From: Pedobacter cryoconitis
GTDB taxonomy: Bacteria > Bacteroidota > Bacteroidia > Sphingobacteriales > Sphingobacteriaceae
NCBI RefSeq assembly: GCF_001590605.1
Contig: NZ_CP014504.1
Coordinates: 5,828,001-5,892,000, forward strand
Direction of reading: 5' to 3'
DNA: 64,000 bases
Shown: piece after piece, positions 17,772-26,570 of the stretch
How the letters are laid out: each line of letters starts with the position of its first letter
Numbering within the stretch: the first letter of the stretch is position 1
The notes under the pieces: model-generated
Seen by the model: the letters and a program-made list of their open reading frames with translations, nothing else
The model's database searches: none
What the model was told of the DNA's origin: nothing
Translations under genes and position numbers: made by a program

Positions 17772-19352
17772 ATGAAGAAACTTATTATCGGAACAAGAGG
17801 CAGTGATCTTGCATTGTGGCAGGCCAATTATACGAAAGACAAACTTGCGGAAATTGGTGTCGAAGCAGAACTGAAGATCATTAAAACCCAGGGTGATAAA
17901 ATATTAAACCTGAGGCTGGACAAACTTGAAGGAAAAGGTTTTTTTACCAAAGAGCTTGAAGAAGAACTATTAGGAGGCAGCATTGATATTGCTGTACACT
18001 CTCACAAGGATTTACCAACCACCCACCCTGCCGGATTAACAATTGCGGCAGTATCTGAAAGAGAAGATGCTTCAGAATTATTACTGATTTTGAAAGATTG
18101 TGTAGATGTTACGCAAAAACTTTCACTGAAAACAGGTGCACAGGTTGGTACATCATCTAACAGACGTAAAGCACAACTGCTTGCTTTGAGAACAGATCTT
18201 AACATTGAAGACTTACGTGGTAATGTAAACACCCGTATTCAAAAACTAAGAGATGAAAAGTATGATGCTATTTTACTGGCAAAAGCAGGTGTAAACCGGC
18301 TGAATCTTGATCTGTCTGAATTCCATATGGAAGTAATAGACACTACTGAACTGATCCCTGCTCCTGCACAAGGGGTACTGGCCATTCAGATCAGAGAAAA
18401 TGACCATGAATTATTTGATGTGCTGCAAGGGATTCATGATGCAGCTACTGCAGAAGAGATTGGCGTAGAACGTAAAGTGCTGAACCTTTTTGAAGGTGGT
18501 TGCCATATGCCTTTAGGTTGTTACTGTAAAAAAGAAAACGGCAAATATGAGGTATGGACGTCCAAAGCATTAACGGCTGATGATTTTCCAAACCGCTTAT
18601 TCTTCAGGGTAGATAGCCTGGAAGGATTGGCAGAAAAAATCGTAGCTAAATATGATAAAGACAGAAAGCTGCCTGCAAGGGTATTTATTTCCAGAGAAAT
18701 CGGGGAACATAATTACTTCAGAAGAGCATTGGAGACCAATAATATAGCAATAGAAGGCAGATCATTGATCCGTACTTTTCCTATTGTCAATGTATTGGAT
18801 CCTTTTTACCTGAAACATATCAACTGGATCTTTTTCAGTAGCCGTAATGGCGTAGAATACTTCTTTAAACTGAAGCCTGTATTGCCTAAACATGTGAAGT
18901 TTGGTGTAGTGGGCAGAGGGTCAGAAGATGCGCTTAGAAAACATGGTCATAAAGCTGATTATGTTGGTGAAAGTGGTGATATTACTGAGGTAGCGGAAGA
19001 TTTTGCAGCATTGGTGAGCAATCAGACTGTTTTATTTCCACGTGCACAGGATTCATTGTTAAGCATTCAGAAATCATTAGCTGAAGACACAAAAATCATT
19101 GATCTGCCTATTTATGAGACAGTCATGGAAGAAAATATAGATCATACTTATGCTGATGTATTGATTTTTACCAGCCCATCCAATGTGGAAGCTTATTTCG
19201 CTGACAACTTACTGGATCCGGGACAAAAGGTAATTGCCATCGGAAATTCAACAGGAAAGAAATTTGAGGAAATGGGCGTGGAGTACGTCCTTCCTTATTC
19301 ACCTGACGAAATCGGCCTTGCAGAAGCAGTATTCGGAATTGATATTAAATAA
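17772..19352 (+). CDS. hemCD: Porphobilinogen deaminase - uroporphyrinogen-III synthase fusion
   Basis: 526 residues. Residues 1-300 are hydroxymethylbilane synthase (HemC): GTRGSDLALWQ, HSHKDLPT, LRGNVNTR, and the dipyrromethane-cofactor Cys in FEGGCHMPLGC (about 244). Residues about 305-526 are a HemD domain: ARVFISREIGEHNYFRRAL, IFFSSRNGVEYFF, and FTSPSNVEAYF. Together they would turn four porphobilinogens into uroporphyrinogen III without releasing the unstable linear intermediate. The join between the domains has no stop or frameshift. hemB follows after 17 bp. Confidence 0.93.
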   Translation: MKKLIIGTRGSDLALWQANYTKDKLAEIGVEAELKIIKTQGDKILNLRLDKLEGKGFFTKELEEELLGGSIDIAVHSHKDLPTTHPAGLTIAAVSEREDASELLLILKDCVDVTQKLSLKTGAQVGTSSNRRKAQLLALRTDLNIEDLRGNVNTRIQKLRDEKYDAILLAKAGVNRLNLDLSEFHMEVIDTTELIPAPAQGVLAIQIRENDHELFDVLQGIHDAATAEEIGVERKVLNLFEGGCHMPLGCYCKKENGKYEVWTSKALTADDFPNRLFFRVDSLEGLAEKIVAKYDKDRKLPARVFISREIGEHNYFRRALETNNIAIEGRSLIRTFPIVNVLDPFYLKHINWIFFSSRNGVEYFFKLKPVLPKHVKFGVVGRGSEDALRKHGHKADYVGESGDITEVAEDFAALVSNQTVLFPRAQDSLLSIQKSLAEDTKIIDLPIYETVMEENIDHTYADVLIFTSPSNVEAYFADNLLDPGQKVIAIGNSTGKKFEEMGVEYVLPYSPDEIGLAEAVFGIDIK

Positions 19353-19369
19353 AAAAAGAGAGGTTGATT

Positions 19370-20338
19370 ATGTTGCACCGTCCGCGTAGATTAAGAAAGA
19401 ACCCAATTGTAAGAGAAATGATGGCCGAAACAAAACTGTCAAAAGACATGTTTGTTTATCCCTATTTCATAGTTCCTGGAAATGGAGTGAAACATGCTAT
19501 TGATTCCATGCCTGGAGTAAACCATTTTTCAACGGATATGTTGATCAGAGATGTTGAAAAGGGGCTTGAACTGGGGGTAAACAAGATCATGCTTTTTGGT
19601 GTGGGGGATGAAAAATCTGAGGATGCACGTTCTGCTTACCATGATCATTCGCTGGTACCTGCTGCTGTCCGTGAATTAAAGAAAAACTTTGGGGATGATT
19701 TATATGTAGTTACTGATGTATGCGTTTGTTCTTATACTACACATGGTCATTGCGGTATTTTGAAAGATGATTACGTACAGAATGATGAAACGGTAGAAGT
19801 AATTGCTAAAATGGCTTTGGCACATGTGCAGGCTGGAGCAGATATGTTAGCGCCTTCAGATATGATGGACGGACGTATTGGTGCAATGCGGAATTTACTG
19901 GATCAGCATGGTTATGTGAACGCAGCGATTATGTCGCATGCCACTAAATTTGCTTCTGCTTATTACGGGCCGTTCAGAGAGGCTGCAGATTGTGCACCAA
20001 GTAAAGGAGACCGGAAGGCTTACCAGATGGATTTCAGAAATCCTGAGGAAGCATTACGTGAGGCGCTACTTGATCAGAGTGAGGGTGCGGATGTATTAAT
20101 GGTTAAACCAGCATTGGCTTATATGGATGTAATTCATAACCTGAAGCAAAATACTGATTTGCCTATTGCCTGTTACAATGTATCGGGTGAGTATGCAATG
20201 GTGAAAGCGGCTGCACAAAGGGGCTGGATTGATGAACAAAAGATTGTAATGGAAACTATGTATGGCTTTGCACGTGCGGGAGCAAGCATAATTACCACTT
20301 ACCATATAAGAGATATTGTAGAAAAGAACTGGATGTAA
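19370..20338 (+). CDS. hemB: Delta-aminolevulinic acid dehydratase (porphobilinogen synthase)
   Basis: 322 residues from the ATG at 19370. An in-frame TTG six bases earlier is possible, but AGAGAGG before the ATG and the family N-terminus (MLHRPRRLRKN) favour the ATG. Joins two 5-aminolevulinates to porphobilinogen. The zinc-type cysteine cluster CVCSYTTHGHCG, the Schiff-base lysines in the SHATKFASAYYGPFR and MVKPALAYMD regions and APSDMMDGRIGAMR are present. It is separated from hemL by a single base, so the two are coupled. Confidence 0.96.
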   Translation: MLHRPRRLRKNPIVREMMAETKLSKDMFVYPYFIVPGNGVKHAIDSMPGVNHFSTDMLIRDVEKGLELGVNKIMLFGVGDEKSEDARSAYHDHSLVPAAVRELKKNFGDDLYVVTDVCVCSYTTHGHCGILKDDYVQNDETVEVIAKMALAHVQAGADMLAPSDMMDGRIGAMRNLLDQHGYVNAAIMSHATKFASAYYGPFREAADCAPSKGDRKAYQMDFRNPEEALREALLDQSEGADVLMVKPALAYMDVIHNLKQNTDLPIACYNVSGEYAMVKAAAQRGWIDEQKIVMETMYGFARAGASIITTYHIRDIVEKNWM

Positions 20339-20339
20339 T

Positions 20340-21710
20340 ATGTTAGAATCGTTAAAAAAGATGTTTTCCGGCAACGAAGGAGATATGCCTGTAAATACTG
20401 GAAGTAAACCAGATATTTCAAGAGAGAAATCCAAAGAGCTGTATGAAAAGGCAAAAACCTATTTTCCTGGTGGCGTAAATTCACCGGTAAGAGCGTTTAA
20501 ATCTGTTTACGGAACGCCATTGTTCATTCAAAAAGGTGATGGATGTTTTGTCTGGGATGCTGATGGAAATCAATTTATTGATTTTTGCGGTAGCTGGGGC
20601 CCTTTAATTCTAGGTCATAATCCTCCTAAAGTAAGAGAGAAAGTAATTGAAACCATGCAGAATGGGATGAGTTTCGGTGCACCTACTGCTTTGGAAAATG
20701 AGTTGGCTGAACTGATCATCAAAAATAACAAACACGTAGAGAAAATTCGTTTTACGAGTTCTGGTACGGAAGCGGTAATGTCTGCGATCCGTCTGGCACG
20801 TGGTTACACCAAAAGAGATAAAATCCTGAAATTTGAGGGTTGTTATCATGGGCACAGTGATTCATTATTAGTAAAAGCGGGTTCAGGTCTGGTTACTTTT
20901 GGTGAAACTTCGTCTTTAGGTGTTCCTAAATCTTTTGCGGAAGAAACAATTGTGATCCCTTTAAATGATACGGAAGCTTTAACACAAGCTTTTGCTCAGT
21001 TTAAAGATCAGCTTGCTGCGGTAATTATTGAAGGTATTCCTGCAAATAATGGGTTACTGATCCAAGATCCGGCTTATATTGAATTCCTGCAGAAAATCTG
21101 TAAGGACAATGGTACTTTGCTGATTTTTGATGAGGTAATTACAGGTTTCCGTTTAGGTTTTGAAGGTGCTGCGGGTTATTACAATGCTAAACCGGATATC
21201 GTTACTTACGGTAAGATATTAGGTGGTGGTTTACCTGTAGGAATGTACGGGGCTTCTGCCGAAATCATGGGGCATATTTCTCCCGATGGTGGTGTTTACC
21301 AGGCGGGTACTTTATCAGGAAACCCTGTAGCCATGTCGGCGGGTATTGCCCAATTGACTGAATTATTAAAATCAGGATTTTATAAAGAGCTGAATGCAAA
21401 AGCTACTGAATTTGCAGAGGGTATCCAGCGTTTTGCTACGGCAAGAAGCTATAAATTCAAAGTATTTCATGTAGGTTCTATTTTCTGGTTTGCTTTTACG
21501 GACAAGGATAAAATACAGTGTGCGGAAGATATTGATCCTGCTAGTATGGAGAAATTTAAAGTGATGCACCGTGAATTGCTAAACAGAGGTATTTATTTAG
21601 GCCCTTCTGGTTACGAGGTAGGATTTGTTTCTGCAGCGCATACAAAAATAGAGTTGGAAAAAGCTAAAAGAGCGATTCTTGAAGCGCTGGACATTGTTTT
21701 TAGGAAATAA
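20340..21710 (+). CDS. hemL: Glutamate-1-semialdehyde 2,1-aminomutase
   Basis: 456 residues. PLP enzyme producing 5-aminolevulinate from the hemA product. The N-terminus carries about 25 extra residues before SREKSKELYEKAKTYFPGG. The FDEVITGFR aspartate and the PLP lysine in TYGKILGGGLPVGMYG are intact, as are SSGTEAVMSAIRLAR and GCYHGHSDS. The start codon follows the hemB stop by one base, indicating translational coupling. Confidence 0.96.
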   Translation: MLESLKKMFSGNEGDMPVNTGSKPDISREKSKELYEKAKTYFPGGVNSPVRAFKSVYGTPLFIQKGDGCFVWDADGNQFIDFCGSWGPLILGHNPPKVREKVIETMQNGMSFGAPTALENELAELIIKNNKHVEKIRFTSSGTEAVMSAIRLARGYTKRDKILKFEGCYHGHSDSLLVKAGSGLVTFGETSSLGVPKSFAEETIVIPLNDTEALTQAFAQFKDQLAAVIIEGIPANNGLLIQDPAYIEFLQKICKDNGTLLIFDEVITGFRLGFEGAAGYYNAKPDIVTYGKILGGGLPVGMYGASAEIMGHISPDGGVYQAGTLSGNPVAMSAGIAQLTELLKSGFYKELNAKATEFAEGIQRFATARSYKFKVFHVGSIFWFAFTDKDKIQCAEDIDPASMEKFKVMHRELLNRGIYLGPSGYEVGFVSAAHTKIELEKAKRAILEALDIVFRK

Positions 21711-21730
21711 GTAAATTAGCGTATATTTAA

Positions 21731-21754
21731 GAACTGTTTGATTTTGAACAGTTC
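21731..21754. repeat. Short inverted repeat between hemL and the kinase gene
   Basis: GAACTGTT (21731-21738) and AACAGTTC (21747-21754) with an 8-base spacer. There is no T-run, so it is not a standard terminator. It may be an operator or a transcript pause site. Confidence 0.35.
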
Positions 21755-21771
21755 CAAGAGATTTAAACATT

Positions 21772-22638
21772 TTGAAGAAATCAATAATCATATTTTATTT
21801 CATGTTGCTGTACTCTTTGGTGCAGCTGATCTCCTGGGGAACGCTTGTGGTGAAGCTCCAGCCTTCCAGAATGGCCATGGTTATGGGAGAGGGATCTGTG
21901 TTTTTGTTTCTTTTGTGTGTTGGGGCTTATTTCCTGCACCAGTCGATCAAAAAGGAAGATCTGTTAAGAGAGCAGCAGCAGAATTTCCTGCTATCTGTTA
22001 CACATGAATTGAAATCGCCTTTGGCAGCTATTAAATTATCACTTCAGACTATCGTGAAGCGTGATCTGGATAAAGCGCGTCAGACTTCTTTACTGAACAA
22101 TTCATTAAAGGATATTGAACGCCTGGATGATCTGGTAGAAAATATGCTGCTGGCTACAAAAATTGAAAACCGCTCGTATTCCTTCCCTAAGGAAGAGTTT
22201 GATTTTTCAGAACTGGTTACCAAAATAACTGACAGGTTACAAATTCATTCTTGCGGATGTGAACAGGTGATTAATCCTGTGATCCAGCCGAATGTGATTG
22301 TTTTGGGTGATCCATTTACCCTTTCATCTGTGGTGACTAACCTGGTAGAAAATGCGGTGAAATATTCTGGCCCATGTGCTGAAGTGGGGGTTGAACTGGG
22401 AATGCGTGATGGACATCCTTTCCTGAGTGTTTCTGATAGAGGGCCTGGTATTCCGGATGCGGAAAAAATGCTCATATTTGATAAGTTTTACCGCGTTGGT
22501 GAAGAGAACACAAGGAAAGCGAAAGGAACTGGACTGGGATTGTTTATAGTCAAAGAAGTTTTGCAAAAACATGACGCTGATATCAGCGTCAGAGACAATG
22601 TGCCGCAGGGTACGATTTTTGAAATCACATTTAGTTGA
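21772..22638 (+). CDS. Membrane sensor histidine kinase
   Basis: 288 residues from a TTG start. Two transmembrane helices (about 5-26 and 41-57) enclose only a very short external loop, so the signal is probably sensed within the membrane or via a partner. HisKA has H78 in SVTHELKSPL; the ATPase domain has N-box VTNLVENAVKYS, G1 DRGPGIP and G2 GTGLGLFIVKEV. The cognate regulator gene starts 5 bases after the stop. It lies between hemL and hemE, so a link to haem or redox state is plausible but unproven. Confidence 0.9.
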   Translation: MKKSIIIFYFMLLYSLVQLISWGTLVVKLQPSRMAMVMGEGSVFLFLLCVGAYFLHQSIKKEDLLREQQQNFLLSVTHELKSPLAAIKLSLQTIVKRDLDKARQTSLLNNSLKDIERLDDLVENMLLATKIENRSYSFPKEEFDFSELVTKITDRLQIHSCGCEQVINPVIQPNVIVLGDPFTLSSVVTNLVENAVKYSGPCAEVGVELGMRDGHPFLSVSDRGPGIPDAEKMLIFDKFYRVGEENTRKAKGTGLGLFIVKEVLQKHDADISVRDNVPQGTIFEITFS

Positions 22639-22643
22639 TCATT

Positions 22644-23351
22644 ATGCAACAGAAATTAAGAATTTTATTGGTCGAAGATGAAGACCATTTATTAGATGCT
22701 ATAAAATTAAACCTTGAATTAGAAGGTTACAAAGTCCATGCAGTGAAGGATGGTAAAACCGCTTTGAAGATTTTCAAAGAGGAACGTTTTAACCTGATTA
22801 TCCTGGATGTGATGCTTCCAGAAATGGATGGTTTCCAGGTTTGTGAAACTATACGTTTAGAAAACACCGAGGTCCCTATTTTATTTTTAACGGCTAAAAA
22901 CACAAGTGAAGACCGTGTAATGGGCCTTAAAAAAGGTGCTGATGATTATTTAGTGAAGCCTTTCAATTTAGAAGAGCTGATCTTAAGAGTTGGTATCCTG
23001 GTTAAACGCAGTATGAAGTCTGACGATTTAAAAGAATTAAATTCTTATAAAATCGGTGAGAAGACTATCTATTTCAATTCGTTCGAACTGAAACAGGATG
23101 ATGGTGTGATTGTGCCTTTAACTAAAAAGGAAACCATGTTGCTTAAGTTACTGATTGAGCGTAAAAACGAAGCAGTTTCAAGAGAGCAGATTCTGGAAAC
23201 TGTTTGGAATTATGATGTTTATCCTTCGACGCGTACGATTGATAATTTTATCCTTACTTTCCGTAAATATTTTGAACCAGATCAGAAAAACCCGGTTTAT
23301 TTCCACTCAATCCGTGGTGTAGGCTATAAATTTACGGATATCCATCACTAA
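22644..23351 (+). CDS. OmpR/PhoB family response regulator
   Basis: 235 residues from ATG at 22644; a TTG at 22635 in frame overlaps the kinase stop. Receiver domain with acidic pair ED (11-12), phospho-acceptor D55 in IILDVMLPEMDG, Thr/Lys in FLTAKNTSEDR and KPFNLEEL. The C-terminal winged-helix domain (about 140-235) has LTKKETMLLKLLIER and the DNA-recognition helix region TRTIDNFILTFRKYF. It forms a two-component pair with the upstream kinase. Its stop overlaps the next ATG by one base. Confidence 0.93.
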   Translation: MQQKLRILLVEDEDHLLDAIKLNLELEGYKVHAVKDGKTALKIFKEERFNLIILDVMLPEMDGFQVCETIRLENTEVPILFLTAKNTSEDRVMGLKKGADDYLVKPFNLEELILRVGILVKRSMKSDDLKELNSYKIGEKTIYFNSFELKQDDGVIVPLTKKETMLLKLLIERKNEAVSREQILETVWNYDVYPSTRTIDNFILTFRKYFEPDQKNPVYFHSIRGVGYKFTDIHH

Positions 23352-23875
23352 TGTATAACGCAAAAGGCAGGTATGCTCTAATGGCAATTTTTGTTATTGC
23401 CGCTGGGGTGTGCCTTTTTTATGATGAGTTCCAGCTGGCAGTAATCTTAGGATTAATGGCTGGATTTGTAGTCTGGAGCCATTTTAAAAGCAGCTCCATC
23501 TTAATTGCTTCGAAGTATTTTAAGAACGGTGATTACGATAAAGCTGAGAAATTATTGGCAGAAGTGCCAAATCCGGATCGTCTGGCTAAAAACAGACGGG
23601 GTTACTACGAATTTATGATTGCGAATATAGCGCTGAAGAAGGAGGATTACCAGGCTGCCGAATATCATTTTCAGGTGGCGAGCAGGTTCCCTCTGGGCAC
23701 AAAAAGCGATAAGTCTTTTGTATTGATACACCTGGCTAATCTTGCGCTGCGTAAAAAAGATAAAGTAAGAGCATTGGCTTATGCTGATAAGGCAAAGGAT
23801 CTTGCAAATACAGAGAGAACGAAAGAGATAATTAATAAAATAGAAAAAGAAGCAAATAGCTTACCAACAAATTAA
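23351..23875 (+). CDS. Small membrane protein with TPR-like repeats
   Basis: 174 residues. Two adjacent hydrophobic segments at the N-terminus (about 8-48) are followed by a cytoplasmic or periplasmic helical part containing TPR-like pairs (YFKNGDYDKAEKLLAEV, LKKEDYQAAEYHFQVA, LANLALRKKDKVRALAYADKAK). It overlaps the regulator stop by one base and precedes hemE by 6 bp, so it is in the same operon. No specific function is assignable; an assembly or scaffolding role for haem enzymes is a guess from context. Confidence 0.8.
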   Translation: MYNAKGRYALMAIFVIAAGVCLFYDEFQLAVILGLMAGFVVWSHFKSSSILIASKYFKNGDYDKAEKLLAEVPNPDRLAKNRRGYYEFMIANIALKKEDYQAAEYHFQVASRFPLGTKSDKSFVLIHLANLALRKKDKVRALAYADKAKDLANTERTKEIINKIEKEANSLPTN

Positions 23876-23881
23876 GATTAG

Positions 23882-24904
23882 ATGAACACTTTATTTTTAG
23901 ATGCAGCATGGTCCAAACAAACTGAACGCCCACCGGTATGGATGATGCGTCAGGCTGGTCGTTTCATGCCAGAATATTGGGAGATTAAAAACAAGTATTC
24001 ATTCTTAGAAATGTGCAAAACGCCTGAGATTGCTGCTGATGTAACGATGTTACCGGTAGATTTATTGGGTATTGATGCGGCTATTCTGTTTTGTGATATA
24101 TTGGTTACGGGTGAGGCAATGGGTGGTGATCTGAGCTTTACGCAAGGTATTGGACCACGTTTTGCAAATCCTGTACGTACGTTGAAGGATGTAGAAAACC
24201 TGAATGTTGATTGTTTAGATCAGCTGCAGTATGTTGCTGATGCGATTAAAGTAATTCAGCAGCGTTTGAATGGAAGTATTCCACTGATTGGTTTTGCTGG
24301 TGCTCCGTTTACGGTAATGAGTTACCTGGTAGAGGGTGCTTCTTCGAAGGATTTCAAATTAACAAAGTTGTTGATGCATAATCATCCTGAGGTTGCGCAC
24401 AAATTGTTAGCGAAAATTGCAAAGGTAACTGCTGATTATCTGAATTTGCAGATTGCTGCTGGTGTGAATGCGGTACAGATTTTTGATAGCTGGGCTATGG
24501 CTTTGTCATGGAATGATTATCAGGAGTTTTCGCATCGTTATATTCAGGAGATCATTGCTAATCTAAATAGAAAAGATATTCCTGTAATTTCTTTCTGTAA
24601 GGGTAGTTCTGTGTTTGCGCCGATTATGGCTACTGCAAAACCGGATGTGATTTCTGTAGATTGGAATGCTGATTTATTAAATATTAAACAGGCTTTACCT
24701 GCTGGTATTGCTGTCCAGGGAAATCTTGATCCGCATATTTTATATGCTGAGCAGCCGGTGATTAAGAAACATATTTTACAGTTGTTTGAGCGTATGCGCG
24801 GTGAGAAAGGGTTTATATTTAACTTGGGTCATGGTATCATGCCTGATATTCCTTTTGATAATGTGAAGTATGCGATTGATTTCATTAAAGAATTCCGCTA
24901 TTAA
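23882..24904 (+). CDS. hemE: Uroporphyrinogen decarboxylase
   Basis: 340 residues. Removes four carboxyl groups from uroporphyrinogen III to give coproporphyrinogen III. The family signature PPVWMMRQAGRFMPEY (about 17-32) with the catalytic Arg residues, the conserved Asp in ILFCDILVTGEAMG (about 71-84), GFAGAPFTVMSYLVEG and the terminal FNLGHGIMPD are all present. Its stop overlaps the hemJ ATG by one base. Confidence 0.96.
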   Translation: MNTLFLDAAWSKQTERPPVWMMRQAGRFMPEYWEIKNKYSFLEMCKTPEIAADVTMLPVDLLGIDAAILFCDILVTGEAMGGDLSFTQGIGPRFANPVRTLKDVENLNVDCLDQLQYVADAIKVIQQRLNGSIPLIGFAGAPFTVMSYLVEGASSKDFKLTKLLMHNHPEVAHKLLAKIAKVTADYLNLQIAAGVNAVQIFDSWAMALSWNDYQEFSHRYIQEIIANLNRKDIPVISFCKGSSVFAPIMATAKPDVISVDWNADLLNIKQALPAGIAVQGNLDPHILYAEQPVIKKHILQLFERMRGEKGFIFNLGHGIMPDIPFDNVKYAIDFIKEFRY

Positions 24905-25452
24905 TGGACTCTTATTATCCATATGTGCTTTCTGTCCATATCATCTTTGTGGTGAGCTGGATGGCTGGGTTATTTTATAGTGTGAGGTTATTTATTTATC
25001 ATACGGAAGCGAATGATCGTCCTGAAGTTGAGAAAGAGATTCTTCAGAAGGAGTTTATTAAGATAGAACATAAGTTGTGGCATATTATTACGAATCCGGC
25101 GATGACTTTTGCTGTTCTTGCGGGAATAGGAATGATTTGTATCAGACCGGGTTTGTTAAGTACGCCCTGGTTACATGTAAAGCTTGGTTTTGTTTTGTTA
25201 TTGCTGGTTTATCATTTTATTTGTCAGCGGTTAATGAAACAGATGAAGAGTGGGGTTTTTAAACTGAGTTCTTTTAAGCTGAGGTTGTGGAATGAGGTGG
25301 CTACGGTTTTATTGGTAGCGATCGTTTTTACGGTGGTGTTGAAGAGTGCGGTTGACTGGGTTTATGGGTTGATCGGATTGATCGTGTTTTCTGGGGGAAT
25401 TATGATGGCTGTTAAGTTGTACAAGAATTATCGTCAGAAACGGGGAGAGTAA
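24904..25452 (+). CDS. hemJ: Protoporphyrinogen oxidase, HemJ family
   Basis: 182 residues with four to five transmembrane helices. The N-terminal SVHIIFVVSWMAGLFYSVRLFIYH and central LHVKLGFVLLLLVYH carry the His and Lys characteristic of HemJ/UPF0093, the haem-associated protoporphyrinogen IX oxidase. The one-base overlap with hemE supports a haem role. The later enzymes (hemN or hemF, hemH) are not in the window. It is the last gene of the cluster and is followed by a very strong hairpin. Confidence 0.85.
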   Translation: MDSYYPYVLSVHIIFVVSWMAGLFYSVRLFIYHTEANDRPEVEKEILQKEFIKIEHKLWHIITNPAMTFAVLAGIGMICIRPGLLSTPWLHVKLGFVLLLLVYHFICQRLMKQMKSGVFKLSSFKLRLWNEVATVLLVAIVFTVVLKSAVDWVYGLIGLIVFSGGIMMAVKLYKNYRQKRGE

Positions 25453-25474
25453 AAAGGTACTGTAAGAGGGAAAT

Positions 25475-25560
25475 AAAAAAACACCATGCAGTATTTCGGC
25501 TGGCATTCATCTGAAGGGATGAATAAGGCTCGAAATACTGCATGGTGTTTTTTTTATTTC
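25475..25560. terminator. 24-bp hairpin terminator after hemJ
   Basis: Positions 25475-25498 pair perfectly with 25531-25554, and the loop holds a second 7-bp stem (25505-25511 with 25518-25524). The stem ends in A6 on the left and T8 on the right, so it could stop transcription from either side. It is unusually long for a simple intrinsic terminator. Confidence 0.85.
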
Positions 25561-25603
25561 TCTGAGGGGTTTTTACATGCAGGATGTTTAAGCGAGAATT
25601 GCT

Positions 25604-26169
25604 TGTTTGGTTTGGTTGTTGGAAGAACTGGGTGGCGAAATTAGTTGGAAAGATTAGTTGGCGAAACTGGGTTGAGAGACTTGTTGGCTAAGCTTGTTTG
25701 AAAGATTAGGTGGCGAAATTGGTTGGTTGGAAAGACAAGGTGGAAAGATTGGTTGGCGAAACTGGGTTGCGAAATTGGTTGGAAAGGCTATGTGGAGAAG
25801 CTTGGTTGAAAGACTGGTTGGCGAAACTTGGTTGAATGACTGAGTGGAAAAAACTGGGTGGAAAGATTGGTTTGTTAAGCTTGTTTGAAAGATTGGTTTG
25901 CGAAACTCGGTGGAAAGACTCGGTGGAGAAACTGGGTGGCAAACTAGTTGGAAAGATTAGTTGGCGAAACTGGGTTGAAAGACTGGTTGGATAAGCTTGT
26001 TTGAAAGATTAGGTGGCGAAATTGGTTGGAAAGACTAGGTGGAGAAACTGGGTGGAAAGATTGGTTTGTTGGTTGGGTGGCGAAGCTAGTTGGAAAGATT
26101 GGGTAGAGAAGCTTGGTTGAAAGACTGGTTGGCGAAACTGGTTGGTTGGAAAAACTAGGTGGTAAAAAG
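25604..26169. repeat. Array of about 41 degenerate 13-bp tandem repeats
   Basis: Units of 13 bp, consensus close to RGTTGGMRARAYT, run head to tail with alternating types GGTTGGCGAAACT and GGTTGGAAAGACT, which gives a 26-bp higher-order period. Some units are 12, 14 or 17 bp. An 84-bp block at 25643-25726 recurs at 25946-26029 with three differences, showing internal duplication. The plus strand is almost free of C apart from the CGAA and ACT positions and has a GG tract every few bases (GGTTGGTTGG at several places). Because 13 is not a multiple of 3, any peptide frame would read a 39-bp cycle; the minus strand stays open for about 80 codons in two different frames, but with no ribosome-site or composition support. 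Confidence 0.9.
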
Positions 26170-26570
26170 AAAATTCGCTTTAAAGTGCACAAATTAGGAA
26201 AACAAATCAGAAGATAACTTAGGAAGCATTTTTACGAATTTGTTGGTTAGTGCATTAGTTTAATATTTATTTTTTGTGGTGTGAAACTTATATTGGATTT
26301 CTGGATCTACTAGGTATCAACAAAATATTATTTAATACAATAGATGATTTGTGGGGGAGAAAGGAAAATGAAGGAATTACCTGGTCTGATAGCTTCTCTT
26401 TTATTGGATTAGATTAAGGAATGCTTAAATTTAGCTGCCGGAAAAGATAATTGTGCATATGCTAATTATTAGAATACATTGGTAGGATACTTTTAAAGAA
26501 CATTAATGTATATAGACTAGTTATTAGATAGAGACGGATATTGAATAAGATATAGAACTGAAATGATAAT
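26170..26570. other. AT-rich intergenic region, about 400 bp
   Basis: Lies between the 13-bp array and the outer-membrane gene. No ORF with coding character and no strong hairpin was found. A TACTTTTA box at 26488-26495 could be a promoter element for the gene at 26571. Confidence 0.4.

Noticed and set aside
25604..26169. CRISPR array
   Set aside because: Units are contiguous 13-mers without spacers, and there are no cas genes.
25706..26192. Two minus-strand ORFs of about 80 codons inside the 13-bp array as a Ser/Pro/Asn-rich repeat protein
   Set aside because: They lie in different frames, arise from the 13-bp period having few stop codons on that strand, and lack start context. The 12- and 17-bp units break any single frame.
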